A stretch of 64,000 nucleotides of DNA. Origin: Geomonas diazotrophica (GTDB lineage Bacteria; Desulfobacterota; Desulfuromonadia; Geobacterales; Geobacteraceae). The notes under the pieces were generated by a model that ran no database searches, was not told where the DNA came from, and was given only the letters and a program-made list of their open reading frames with translations. Positions 46,528 to 55,497 of this stretch are shown here, piece after piece. Numbering within the stretch: position 1 is the stretch's first letter; each line of letters opens with the position of its first letter. A program made the position numbers and the translations under genes. The stretch is from contig NZ_JAHLMF010000007.1 in the NCBI RefSeq assembly GCF_018919385.1, positions 62,001-126,000 of the forward strand, in the 5' to 3' direction.

Positions 46528-47684
46528 AGCCCCATCCCCCATTTCCTCATGCAGAGGAGCTGCGGGTTCTCTACCCCTTTGGCCTGGATCAGCACCTTGA
46601 AGGTGTCGCCCATCCCCCCCTCCGGGAGCATCAGCTTCTTGATGGCGAGCCGGTGTTTCAGGCTCTCCTGTTCGTCCTTCGCCTGCGCCACGAGCTTCAT
46701 CAGCTCCTCGATCAGCCCCACGCCCATGAGGAAGCGGTACTGTTCGCCGTACCAGACCGCTGCCAGTCCACCATCGTTGCCCGCCTCGATCAGCGAGCTG
46801 AAGTTGATGTGCGTGGTGATGTCCTGCTCGCCGACCAGCTGGTACGGGTCCTCGTTGGTGCTGTGCTTGTGGTAGCAAAGCAGTGTGCCGTTGCGTCTTT
46901 GCGGGGTGTAGAGCTCTTCGGAGAGGTAGCCGTAATCGATGGTAAGGACGAATCCCCGCTCCAGTGTTGCGGCGGCGGAGGCGATCCAGGCGGGTGCGGC
47001 CAGGTTGATCTCCGCACGTTGGCCGGGCATGAGCCGCACGTCGAACTTGCGCAGGTAGGCTTCCAGTTCCGGGGTGGACGGGGCTAGGAGCCGCTCGCGG
47101 AAACCGTTGGCGTCCGCCGATACGAAGACCTCCCTGAGCCCTTCATCCGTCATCTCGACGAGGTGTACCGGCATGGCGTCGAAGAGTTCGTTGGAGATGA
47201 CGCAGCCGGTGAACTTGAGGGCGCCGCCGGCCAGTTCCTGCGGAGAGCTCCAGGCCAGGTGCCCGGCGTGCCGCTCGAGGCGCGCGGCCTGGGCCTGCTG
47301 GAGGGAGGGCTCCTTCTCTATCAGGCGGTAGGTGAGATGGGCGTAGCAGGCGGGATTCTCCTCGGCGATGGCGTCCAGGATGTCCTGGGCCAGTTGGCCG
47401 CCACCCGCGCCGGCTTCGGCGACGGTGAAGGAGTCCGGCGAGCCGAGGAGCTCCCAGAACCGGCCGATCTCGCGGGAGATCAGGCGGCCGAAGGCGCTGT
47501 GCACGTTCATGCTGGTGTAGAAATCCCCCTCGGCGCCCACCTTGCGCCCCGGGGAGGTGTAGTAGCCCAGGTCGGGTTCGTAGAGAGCGCTCTCCATGAA
47601 GGAGGCGAAGGTGATGTCACCGCGGGAGCGGATTCGTTTGAGTATGATTTCTGCCAGTTTCGTCGTTGCTGCTGCCTCTGCCAT
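46524..47684 (-). CDS. MidA/NDUFAF7-type SAM-dependent methyltransferase (DUF185)
   Basis: About 386 residues. The pattern ITFASFMESALYEPDLGYYTS, GDFYTS, VAEAGAGGGQLAQDIL (SAM-binding), IEKEPSLQQAQ, and ISNELFDAMPVHLVE is that of the NDUFAF7/MidA family, arginine methyltransferases that in eukaryotes modify a complex I subunit. The bacterial role is unproven. I use the ATG at 47684 (AGGAGGG upstream) rather than the longer open frame to 47813. The HAD gene follows with a GTGA overlap. Confidence 0.82.
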   Translation of the reverse strand: MAEAAATTKLAEIILKRIRSRGDITFASFMESALYEPDLGYYTSPGRKVGAEGDFYTSMNVHSAFGRLISREIGRFWELLGSPDSFTVAEAGAGGGQLAQDILDAIAEENPACYAHLTYRLIEKEPSLQQAQAARLERHAGHLAWSSPQELAGGALKFTGCVISNELFDAMPVHLVEMTDEGLREVFVSADANGFRERLLAPSTPELEAYLRKFDVRLMPGQRAEINLAAPAWIASAAATLERGFVLTIDYGYLSEELYTPQRRNGTLLCYHKHSTNEDPYQLVGEQDITTHINFSSLIEAGNDGGLAAVWYGEQYRFLMGVGLIEELMKLVAQAKDEQESLKHRLAIKKLMLPEGGMGDTFKVLIQAKGVENPQLLCMRKWGMGL

Positions 47685-47863
47685 TAAAAGCCCTCCTGAA
47701 TCTGAAGGTCTTTTTATATACGGAACGAAAATGGTTGTCAACGCGGCAGGGGGAGGGACGGTCAACGATCCGGCCAAGACCCGGGAGAGGCAAGCGGGGA
47801 GGGATGGTCGCACCTGTTCGGGCGTGCATGATCTATAAAGGAAACGTCGTCGAGATAACTGCC

Positions 47864-48157
47864 TTAACGCGCTTCTGCGTGCAGCTTGAGGCCCAAGGCT
47901 GCAATGATTTTCAGGATCGTGTCGAAGCTGGGGACACGTTCTCCAGAGAGCGCCTTGTAAAGGCTTTCGCGTGAAAGACCGGCTTCACGTGCCACCTGCG
48001 ACATACCCTTGGCACGCGCAATATCACCAAGAGCCTTTGCTATGAACGCAGCATCACCATTGGCTTCTTCCAGGCAGGCTTCCAGGTATGCCGCCATTTC
48101 CTCGGGAGTTCTAAGGTGTTCTGCAACGTCATAGCGACTTGTGGTTGTTTTCGTCAT
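47864..48157 (-). CDS. HTH antitoxin of a HigBA-like addiction module
   Basis: The 97-residue protein has a C-terminal helix-turn-helix (about 50-95; KGMSQVAREAGLSRESLYKALSGERVPSFDTILKIIAALGL) of the putative addiction module antidote (TIGR02684) type. It should neutralise the toxin encoded just upstream and bind their shared promoter. AGGAG precedes the ATG. The gap to the toxin gene is nine bases. The toxin-first order is typical for HigBA. Confidence 0.85.
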   Translation of the reverse strand: MTKTTTSRYDVAEHLRTPEEMAAYLEACLEEANGDAAFIAKALGDIARAKGMSQVAREAGLSRESLYKALSGERVPSFDTILKIIAALGLKLHAEAR

Positions 48158-48166
48158 TTTCAGCTC

Positions 48167-48457
48167 CTAAAGATTCAGCGCTAGGTGCAGCGCTCTTTTG
48201 ATATCGCGGGACTGGCTGCTTTTATCACCGCCGGCAAGAAGAATGATGACCTGGTTGCCGCGTTTTGTGAAGTAAACCCGGTAGCCGGGGCCATAGTCTA
48301 TCCGTAATTCAGATACACCATCACTGACTGTCTTGATGTCTCCTGCGTTACCGCAGGCCAGCCGCTCGATTCTGACGAGGACGCGCGCCTTGGCGTCGAG
48401 GTCGCGCAGGTTGTCGAGCCACTTCTTGAAGGTGTCCGTCTTCCGGATCTCTGGCAT
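48167..48457 (-). CDS. RelE/ParE superfamily toxin (HigB-like)
   Basis: The 96-residue toxin has the pattern of TIGR02683 RelE-like toxins: IRKTDTFKKWLDNLRDLDAKARVLVRIERLA, ELRIDYGPGYRVYF, and VIILLAGGDKSSQSRDIKRAL. It probably cleaves mRNA at the ribosome. I start at the ATG at 48457, where the family begins. A promoter at 48463-48492 has a TTGACA and TACAGT at 17-bp spacing, which puts the transcription start almost on the ATG, so the mRNA may be leaderless. Confidence 0.82.
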   Translation of the reverse strand: MPEIRKTDTFKKWLDNLRDLDAKARVLVRIERLACGNAGDIKTVSDGVSELRIDYGPGYRVYFTKRGNQVIILLAGGDKSSQSRDIKRALHLALNL

Positions 48458-48462
48458 ACCTT

Positions 48463-48492
48463 GACTGTATCCTTCGGGATACATATTGTCAA
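48463..48492 (-). promoter_or_regulatory. Promoter and palindromic operator of the toxin-antitoxin pair
   Basis: On the minus strand TTGACA (48487-48492) is 17 bases from TACAGT (48464-48469). Between and over the -10 is the perfect inverted repeat TGTATCC-CGAA-GGATACA (48466-48483), positioned to block RNA polymerase when bound by the antitoxin. The toxin ATG lies six bases downstream of the -10. Confidence 0.75.
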
Positions 48493-48560
48493 TCCGTGGT
48501 CCCTCAAGACAGGCATTGCTCTCGTCTGGAGGAAAGAAACAGTTGCTGGGGGGCGGGAGG

Positions 48561-49565
48561 CTACTGACCGTTGTGGTAGAGGGACGCCGTCGCCTGGACC
48601 ATTTCTGCCAGCTCGAAGCGCAGCGCTGCAGGTTTCAGGAGTTCGGCGTGGGCGCCGTAGGAGAGAAGCCAGGCGAGGATCTCCATCTTGCCGCCGGCGT
48701 GGAAGCTCAAAACAAGCGAGCCGTCCGGCTGCGCCTCGATCTTTTGGGAGGAGTGCCAGACGCGGTCCCTGATGGCATGCGCGATGGACGCGGAGAAACG
48801 GATCACCACGTCCATGGGGGGCTCCGCCACGATGCCGAAGGCCTCTCCCAGCGCCTGGCCGGGATGGAACCCTTCCGGTATCTCGAAGCGCTCCTTCAAG
48901 GGCTCCACGCCGCAGATGCGCTCGACGGCGAAGGTCCGCAGCGCCTCACGCTCTTGCGCGTAGCCCAGGAGATAGATGCCCCCCTTCTGGAAGAGCAGGG
49001 TGTAGGGATCGACCCGGTAGTCGACGGCTTCGGGGCGCCCGGGAGAGCGGTAGGAGATGACGACGGTGTGCTGGTAGAGAAGGGCGTTGCGGATCTGTTG
49101 CAGGTAGTCGGCGCAGCGCGAGTAGTCGCGTTTGCCCTGCAAAAGCGGCAGTGAGACCTCGGCAATGCGCTCCATGTGCGCGGCAAGGCGCGGCGGCAGC
49201 ACCGAGTTCACCTTGCGAAAGACACTCTGCATCTCCTCCATGAAGGGGGTCCCCTTGAGGAGGTCGAGCTGGGAGCGCAGAAGGGAAAGGGTCATCAGCT
49301 CCTGCAGCGTGAAGCTGATGGGAGGGACGTCCTTGAAGCGGGTCAGGAAGCGGTACACCTTTTCGCCGTCCTGCCAGTCCGAGATGAGCGGGTAACCCGC
49401 CTCCTGGATGGCGACCAGGTCGCGGTGGATGGTGCGCTTGTTGACACCGGTCTCCTCGGCGAGTTCGGCCACTGAGATGCCGTGACGCGCCTCGATGAGG
49501 CGAATCACGTCGTGGACCCTGCCCGCCTGGGAGTATTTGCGCGGGGGACGTCCCTTTCCGGTCAC
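48561..49565 (-). CDS. WYL-domain transcriptional regulator
   Basis: The 334-residue protein has an N-terminal winged HTH (about 15-75; VHDVIRLIEARHGISVAELAEETGVNKRTIHRDLVAIQEAGYPL) and a WYL domain (about 155-240; VVISYRSPGRPEAVDYRVDPYTLLFQKGGIYLLGYAQEREALRTFAVERI). WYL proteins sense ssDNA or nucleotides and often govern defence or DNA-damage responses. It starts with a GTG whose last two bases overlap the TGA of the DEAD-box gene (GTGA), so the pair is translationally coupled. Confidence 0.82.
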   Translation of the reverse strand: MTGKGRPPRKYSQAGRVHDVIRLIEARHGISVAELAEETGVNKRTIHRDLVAIQEAGYPLISDWQDGEKVYRFLTRFKDVPPISFTLQELMTLSLLRSQLDLLKGTPFMEEMQSVFRKVNSVLPPRLAAHMERIAEVSLPLLQGKRDYSRCADYLQQIRNALLYQHTVVISYRSPGRPEAVDYRVDPYTLLFQKGGIYLLGYAQEREALRTFAVERICGVEPLKERFEIPEGFHPGQALGEAFGIVAEPPMDVVIRFSASIAHAIRDRVWHSSQKIEAQPDGSLVLSFHAGGKMEILAWLLSYGAHAELLKPAALRFELAEMVQATASLYHNGQ

Positions 49566-50992
49566 GGCTGCTCGGGCTGCTGCTCGCCGGTCGTGGCCTT
49601 GGGCTTGCGGCGACGGCGTTTGCGCTTGGCCGCGGCATCACCTGTGGCGGACTCACCTGCGGGCGCGCTTTCCACCGGAGCCGGTTTGGCTTCCTTCTGC
49701 TCGGCCTTCTCCTTGCCGGGGCCGGACTTGACGCCTCTGCCGCGAACTTCTCCGCGTCCTGGTTTCCCCCCGCGATCGCCGGGCTTGCCGCCCCTGCCGC
49801 CGGGCTTGTCGTCGGTGCGGCGGGGAGGCCTGGCCGTTCTCTTGTAGTCGTGGACGAACATGTCGTCCTCGGCCCATTCGGTCGGGATCTTCTGCTTGAT
49901 GAAATCCTGGATCGCCTCGATGTAGAAGGCGCCGTCCTCGTCGGCCAGCGAGATCGCCATCCCCTCTGCGCCGGCGCGGGCGGTGCGGCCGATGCGGTGC
50001 ACGTAGTCCTCGCAGTCCTGGGGCAGGTCGTAGTTGATGACGTGCGATACACCTTCGATGTGGATGCCGCGCGAGGCGACGTCGGTGGCGATCATGATGG
50101 GGAGCGCGCCCGCCTTGAAGTCGGAAAGGATCTTCATCCGCTTTCTCTGCTCCACGTCGCCCGAGATCACCTTGCAGGGGAAGTCGTTGGCGTTCAGGCG
50201 GTCCTGCAGGTATTCCGCCTCCCGCTTGGTGTTGACGAAGATCATGGTGCGTTCCATGCCCATCTTGCGCAGCAGGCCGAGCAGCAGGGGGAACTTCTCT
50301 TTTCTGGAGGCGTGGTAGAGTACCTGCTCGACGCGCTCCGCGGTCATCTGCTCGGGCGTCACCGAGACCTTTTCCGGCATGTTCATGAACTCGTAGGCGA
50401 GCTCCATGACGCGCGTGTTCAGGGTGGCCGAGAAGAGGAGGTTCTGGCGTTTCTCGTAGGTCGGCAGGCGCCGGAGGATAAAGCGGAGGTCGGCTATGAA
50501 GCCCATGTCGAACATGCGGTCGGCTTCGTCTATGACCAGGGCCTCGACGTCCTTCAGCGAGTAGACCTTCTGCTTCAGGTAGTCGATCAGGCGTCCCGGC
50601 GTGCCGATCACGATGTCTGCGCCGGCTTTGAGCGCGTCGCGCTGTTTCATGTAGTCCACGCCGCCGTAGATGGCCTGGATGTTGAAGCCGGTGTACTTGC
50701 CGAGTGACTGGGCGTCCTTCTCGATCTGGACGACCAGTTCCCGGGTCGGTGCCAGGATCAGTGCGCGGGGATGGTGCTCGGCGCCGGTTTTCTGTTGGCT
50801 CAAAAGCCTCGTGAAGATGGAGATAAGAAAAGTGGCGGTCTTGCCGGTTCCGGTCTGGGCCTGGCCCGCGACGTCCTTGCCGGTGAGGGCAAGCGGCAGC
50901 GCCTTTTCCTGTATCGGTGTGCAGTCGGTGAAGCCGGTTTCGTCGATGCCTTTCTGGACCAGTTCCGGCAGCTGCAGCTCTGAAAATTTCAT
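49562..50992 (-). CDS. DEAD-box RNA helicase with basic C-terminal tail
   Basis: The 476-residue protein has Q motif, motif I AQTGTGKT, DEAD (VIDEADRMFD), SAT (FSATLN), and VI HRIGRTARAG. The C-terminal 90 residues (about 385-476) are rich in Arg, Gly, Lys and Ala and probably bind RNA, as in RhlE. It likely works in RNA decay or ribosome assembly. AAGGAAAA precedes the ATG. It is the first gene of a two-gene unit with the WYL regulator. Confidence 0.87.
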   Translation of the reverse strand: MKFSELQLPELVQKGIDETGFTDCTPIQEKALPLALTGKDVAGQAQTGTGKTATFLISIFTRLLSQQKTGAEHHPRALILAPTRELVVQIEKDAQSLGKYTGFNIQAIYGGVDYMKQRDALKAGADIVIGTPGRLIDYLKQKVYSLKDVEALVIDEADRMFDMGFIADLRFILRRLPTYEKRQNLLFSATLNTRVMELAYEFMNMPEKVSVTPEQMTAERVEQVLYHASRKEKFPLLLGLLRKMGMERTMIFVNTKREAEYLQDRLNANDFPCKVISGDVEQRKRMKILSDFKAGALPIMIATDVASRGIHIEGVSHVINYDLPQDCEDYVHRIGRTARAGAEGMAISLADEDGAFYIEAIQDFIKQKIPTEWAEDDMFVHDYKRTARPPRRTDDKPGGRGGKPGDRGGKPGRGEVRGRGVKSGPGKEKAEQKEAKPAPVESAPAGESATGDAAAKRKRRRRKPKATTGEQQPEQP

Positions 50993-51099
50993 GTTTGTGT
51001 TTTCCTTTTTTGCCTTATTTCAACCGGATACAATTAGCATGTTGTGACTAAAATGGCAATGACAGAAAGGAGAGCAGGGGTAGTATGAAATAAATAGCA

Positions 51100-51475
51100 T
51101 TTAACGCAAAGACGCCAAGCCGCTGTGGCGCAAAGACAAAAGCGTGGCTGTTCCCCCGTCTTCCCCCTGATCTCCTTCCGTAGGGTCTTCTCTCCTGGTG
51201 TGGGTTAAATACAGATTATTTAACGCAAAGCCGCAAAGTCGCGAAGAAACATATGAGCTGTGTCTGTCCTTTCCCTGCATCGCCTTTCTTGGCGTCTTGG
51301 TGCCTTGGCGTCTTTGCGTTAGGGGTTGTGTTGGGCGTGTGTTGTTGCCTTCTTAGCGCCTTTGCGCTTTGCGTTACCCAACGGGTTTTTCTTTCGTCTT
51401 CCTTCTTTAGCCCCTTCGCGTCTTTGCGTGTGCCTGATGCCTTTGCGGCTTTGCGGCTTTGCGTGCCGCGGTTTT
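51100..51475. repeat. Inverted arrays of CTTTGCG heptamers upstream of trmB
   Basis: This roughly 500-base gap holds several tandem heptamer runs. TTAACGCAAAGACGCCAAG (about 51111) and TTAACGCAAAGCCGCAAAG (about 51220) run in one direction. CTTGGCGTCTTTGCGTTAG (about 51303), TTAGCGCCTTTGCGCTTTG (about 51354) and TTTGCGGCTTTGCGGCTTTG (about 51452) run in the other. Opposite-facing arms can pair into long stems. The array ends about 40 bases before trmB. I see no gene in it. Confidence 0.8.
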
Positions 51476-51516
51476 TTGTGTTATGTTCCCCGCGACAAAA
51501 AACGCAAGAGGTACAG

Positions 51517-52140
51517 ATGACGCAATCCTTCATCCACATCGAATCCCCCAACTACCTTAGACTTCAAGACCTTCCCACCCCTCCCGACTGGCAGGGCATT
51601 TTCGGCAACGACAACAGGCTCGCCCTGGAGATCGGCTGCGGCGTGGGTGACTTCATGCTGAAGACCGCGCTGGACCAGCCGGAGACCAACTTCATCGCCA
51701 TAGACTTCTACAACAAGGGGTGCGACAAGACCTGCCGCCGCATAGACCGCCACGGCGTCGGCAACGTGCGCGTGGTCCGTGACGAGGCGCGCGCCTTCGT
51801 CACCGAGCGCATCCCCAAGGGGAGCCTCTCCGCGATCTACATCAACTGCCCCGACCCGTGGCCCAAGAAACGGCATCGCAAAAGGCGTCTGGTGAACAAG
51901 GAGTTCATCGAATTCCTCCTCGATTACATGGTCCCCGGTGCCGATTTCTTCTTCGCCACCGATTTCGACGACTACGGCATCGACGTCGCCAACGCCCTCC
52001 CCGGGGTGACCGCGCTGGAGAACCAGTTCCTCCCGGACCTGTACCGCCACGAGTTCCCCGGCTACCACCTCTCCAAGTACATGCGCAAGTTCATGGCCGA
52101 AGGGAAGCAGATCTACTTCATGCACTACAAGGTGAAGTAG
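51517..52140 (+). CDS. trmB: tRNA (guanine-N7-)-methyltransferase
   Basis: About 207 residues with [18 protein letters not shown] (SAM site), [19 protein letters not shown], and [32 protein letters not shown], the TrmB signature. It methylates G46 of tRNA. I start at the ATG at 51517, preceded by AGAGG; the long open frame to 51253 runs through the heptamer arrays and is not coding. A strong hairpin terminator follows. Confidence 0.93.
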   Translation: MTQSFIHIESPNYLRLQDLPTPPDWQGIFGNDNRLALEIGCGVGDFMLKTALDQPETNFIAIDFYNKGCDKTCRRIDRHGVGNVRVVRDEARAFVTERIPKGSLSAIYINCPDPWPKKRHRKRRLVNKEFIEFLLDYMVPGADFFFATDFDDYGIDVANALPGVTALENQFLPDLYRHEFPGYHLSKYMRKFMAEGKQIYFMHYKVK

Positions 52141-52158
52141 GGAGGCGGACAAGACGAG

Positions 52159-52194
52159 AAGAGGGGGACCCTGACTTTAGGGCCCCCCTCTTTT
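52159..52194 (+). terminator. Terminator between trmB and the glutamate dehydrogenase gene
   Basis: AAGAGGGGG...TAGGG pairs with the C-rich right arm and is followed by TTTTGCG. It lies 20 bases past the trmB stop and may also serve the convergent gene. Confidence 0.75.
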
Positions 52195-52213
52195 GCGTCT
52201 GACCCTGCGCAGC

Positions 52214-55177
52214 CTACTCCCCGAACATCCGCATCAGGTGCCCCTTGAGGGTCGCCTCGAAATCCGCCTCCCGGTCGCCGCGGTAGACCAGCGAAGAGCC
52301 GATCTCGGCGGCGAGTATCGCGAAGAGGTACTTCTGCGGGAGGTTCCTGATGCGCTTCGCGTACTTGGGTTCCTCCCTGAGCATCTTGGGCAGGTGCGAG
52401 AGGATCGCCTTCTTGTAGATCGGCTGAAGGCAGAGTTGCGGCCTTTTCTGGAAGAAGCGGTAGATGGTCGCGTAGTGCTCGTTGATCTCGCCGCTTAGGG
52501 CGTCGGAGATCTCGGTGCAAAGAAGCCCAGGCTGCTCGCGGCGCCGCTTCAGGATCAGCCGCGCCTCGTCCGCCGCGCGCTGCTCCAGTATCTCCAGGAC
52601 GTCCTGGACGTAGCGCTCCTTGTGCGCCATGAACTCCGGCTCGGTGAGCAGCAGGTTGGCGATGATCTCGTAGGAGGAGGAGATGACGCCGCACTTGTTG
52701 GCCGAGGCGTCGCGCATGATGATGACCCCCTTCTTCTGCAGCTGCACGCGCGCCTCGGGGGTGATGAAGGAGTTTGCTCCCTCCACGATGGCGCTCGCGG
52801 AAGGGGTGCCGTTGGGCAGCAGGTAGCTCTGCCAGTTGTCCTTGTCGATGCTTTCCGGACGCCCCCCCGCCGGGATGAAGAGGTCGGTCTTCACGGTGAA
52901 GGGGAGGCTCGCGTAGACCCTGGAAAACTCGTCGGTGGAGATCCATTCCTCCCTCAGCCCCTCCGCGCTCCTGGTCACCTTCCGGTACAGTTCGCGCAGC
53001 CCGTCGCGCCGGCTGCCACTGCGGTAGAGCAGGAAACCACCCGGGTGCAGCGCCTGCGGGTCGAAGGCCTCGAGATCCTGCTGCAGCACGATGCGCCCGA
53101 GCTCCTTGCGATCCGCCCCCTCGGGGTCGCACAGCGCCGCGGTCCCGTCCAGGATCAGCTTGATCGCCACGTGGGGGGCGCGCTCCAAAAGGATGCGCAT
53201 GGCGTTGCCCGCCACGTCTCCGTTGGGTCCGCCGGTGAACTTGACGCTGAAGGGATCGCGGTAGATGTCGATCCCCAACTCGGCCATGGTGATCTCGGCG
53301 AACTTCACCACCCCCGTTGAGGTGACGCCGTATTCCTTGTGGTTGATCCCCACCTCCTTGCTGGACATGATGCCGATGCCAAGGATGTAGCCGCGCCGCT
53401 TGGAGATCCGGGCGATGTTCTCGATCATGGAATCGTGCATGTTCTCGTCAGGTCCCAGTTCGATCGGCTCGTCCTCGCGGTAGTAATCAACCACCGCAGG
53501 CGACCTCGCCACCCCGTGGTCGGTGACGAAGATGTCCAAAAAGGCGTTGGTGACGCCGTGCTGCAGCTTGTACAGCCGCCAGTTCTCCATCTGGCGCTCG
53601 CCGCCCCGCTGCAGGTCGGAGGAGTCCAGGATCAGCACGAGCTTTGAGCCCCCTTCGTAGATGTCCTTGTTCTTCAGGTGCTGGGTGTGCGCCAGAACGA
53701 AGTTCTCCCTGAAGATGGTGTTCGAGTTGGTGATGAAGTCGTCCATGTTGCGGGCGATGACGGTGCGCCAGCCGCCGCGCGCGATGTCGGAGAAGCCGAT
53801 GTGGTAGCCGAACCCGAAGCGGCTGAAGAAGAAGGTGACCCGGAAGGGAAGGGCCTGCGGCAGGTCGGCGGTGAAGGCCGGTCCGAGCTCGGTGAGGTAG
53901 GTGGGGTCGAGCCGGAAGGCGAAGGCCTGTTTCTCGAGCACGAAGAAATTCGTCTTCAGGGTATGGGTGATGAAGATGAGGCAGCAGCGGTAGATGGCCC
54001 TGCGCACCTCGTCCAGGTAGCGGTGACCGGTGTTGTAGTCGTTCACCGCCTGCACCGTTTCTGCCAGGATCGAGCCGTAGAGCGGATGGCTCTCGGTTAT
54101 GGCCGGGTCGAAGCGCGCCTTGAACAGCTTCACGAGCTGCAGCGACATCTCGGGGTGCGCGTGAAAGGCGTTTTGCACGTCGTCCGGGCCGAAGCGGTCC
54201 GGCTGGTTGTGGGCGAGGTTCGTGTGGCAGAAGGCGATGAACGCGTTCACGAGGGACGCTTCCTCTCCGGTCATCACGTTGTTGGTGACGAACTCGCGGT
54301 AGGTGTGACTCTTGGTCGACACGATCTGGGTGTTGTAGAGCTCCTGCTGCAGCCTGCGGAACAGCTCCGAGCCCGGTTCCAGCACCTCGCCCGAGCGTCG
54401 GTTCACCAGGAAGGTCCCCAGGAAATAGGGGTGGACCCCGTTGGAGATGGTGAGGCAGTAGGCGCGGTTCACGCCGAGGTCGAGCCGGTTGAACACCTCC
54501 ATGAGCTGCAGGAGGAACTCCTTCTGGGGCGGGTTGGCGACCGCGAAATGGACCCGCGATGTCTTCACGTCCGGGGTCGGCTCCACGTGCAGGTACAAGC
54601 CGCCGCTGCGGCTCGACTTCTGCAGCAGCTGCAGCACCTGGGCCACGCGCAGCGGCGAGGCCACCTTCACGTAGCTTTCGTTGTTGAGCCAGAGGATCTT
54701 GAGCAGTCGGTCGAACTCTTTCAGGTCGAACTCAGGGTAGGTGCTGCGCAGTTCCGCGGCGGTCCTGCGCATCAGCCCCTGCGGGAGTTGCACCTCTCTC
54801 CAGGCCTGGATGTCTTCGTTGCTCTTGCGGTCGAACTCGAAGCGCTGAATCTCCAGGGCCTGGCTCATCTCCGGCATGGGGGCGTCGGAGTGGGTGATCA
54901 TGGCATAGGAGATCTCCCGGTCCTGGAAGTGCCGCAGCGAGTCGTACAGGGATCCCGGCTCGTTCACCCTGGCCAGGATGAGGCTCTTGTCGCGGTCGGC
55001 CAGGATCAGGCGCCTGTTGGTCTTGAGGGAACGAAGCTCGCGCTCCAGAAGCATCAGTGCTTCCGGCTCGTCCTGCATCGACGTGAAGAAGTAAGGATTG
55101 ATCTGCTCTCTCAGCCATTTGCGGTTTTCGGAAAGCTCACTGGCGGCGCTTCTTCTGACACTGGCCTTGCTGGTCAT
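52214..55177 (-). CDS. Large NAD-dependent glutamate dehydrogenase
   Basis: The 987-residue protein has an N-terminal domain without catalytic motifs (about 1-400) and a C-terminal catalytic half with VVDYYREDEPIELGPDENMHDSMIENIARISKRRGYILGIGIMSSKEVGINHKEYGVTSTGVVKF and GGPNGDVAGNAMRILL. That size and order match the large GDH2-like enzymes rather than the 50-kDa GDH or the 180-kDa L-GDH. It should deaminate glutamate to 2-oxoglutarate with NAD. The N-terminal part may bind a regulator. AGGGGAA precedes the ATG. Confidence 0.85.
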   Translation of the reverse strand: MTSKASVRRSAASELSENRKWLREQINPYFFTSMQDEPEALMLLERELRSLKTNRRLILADRDKSLILARVNEPGSLYDSLRHFQDREISYAMITHSDAPMPEMSQALEIQRFEFDRKSNEDIQAWREVQLPQGLMRRTAAELRSTYPEFDLKEFDRLLKILWLNNESYVKVASPLRVAQVLQLLQKSSRSGGLYLHVEPTPDVKTSRVHFAVANPPQKEFLLQLMEVFNRLDLGVNRAYCLTISNGVHPYFLGTFLVNRRSGEVLEPGSELFRRLQQELYNTQIVSTKSHTYREFVTNNVMTGEEASLVNAFIAFCHTNLAHNQPDRFGPDDVQNAFHAHPEMSLQLVKLFKARFDPAITESHPLYGSILAETVQAVNDYNTGHRYLDEVRRAIYRCCLIFITHTLKTNFFVLEKQAFAFRLDPTYLTELGPAFTADLPQALPFRVTFFFSRFGFGYHIGFSDIARGGWRTVIARNMDDFITNSNTIFRENFVLAHTQHLKNKDIYEGGSKLVLILDSSDLQRGGERQMENWRLYKLQHGVTNAFLDIFVTDHGVARSPAVVDYYREDEPIELGPDENMHDSMIENIARISKRRGYILGIGIMSSKEVGINHKEYGVTSTGVVKFAEITMAELGIDIYRDPFSVKFTGGPNGDVAGNAMRILLERAPHVAIKLILDGTAALCDPEGADRKELGRIVLQQDLEAFDPQALHPGGFLLYRSGSRRDGLRELYRKVTRSAEGLREEWISTDEFSRVYASLPFTVKTDLFIPAGGRPESIDKDNWQSYLLPNGTPSASAIVEGANSFITPEARVQLQKKGVIIMRDASANKCGVISSSYEIIANLLLTEPEFMAHKERYVQDVLEILEQRAADEARLILKRRREQPGLLCTEISDALSGEINEHYATIYRFFQKRPQLCLQPIYKKAILSHLPKMLREEPKYAKRIRNLPQKYLFAILAAEIGSSLVYRGDREADFEATLKGHLMRMFGE

Positions 55178-55497
55178 GCTTCATTCCCCTTTAGCTTCGA
55201 TATAACTGCTTCGAAACCAGTATATCAGCGACGACGGCATTTGCTAAATCGATCTTGCTTCTGGTTGAAAAAAAGTTTGTTCTGGGTAAACGTGGCATTC
55301 GCTGTCACCGTTGGTGAAGATTCTCGCTTCCGAGGTAACTTGGGCAGCGGTCGCGGGAATCTGTCAGGATCGGCGTGCAGGAACTCGGCAAAATCAGGAA
55401 GGGAAGACGATTTGGCTGCCGTGACAAAACCAGTTGAAACGGGGTCCCCGACTGAGTATGATGCCGTGATCGATAAAACGTTCGGGATGGAGGAGCG
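55178..55497. other. Divergent intergenic region, glutamate dehydrogenase / truD
   Basis: A 320-base gap that must hold both promoters. I see AT-rich stretches near 55200-55290 but no clear repeats or operators, and no convincing open frame on either strand. Confidence 0.5.

Noticed and set aside
51253-51516. N-terminal extension of trmB through the heptamer arrays
   Set aside because: The extension is encoded by the repeats and precedes the TrmB family start; the ATG at 51517 has its own RBS.
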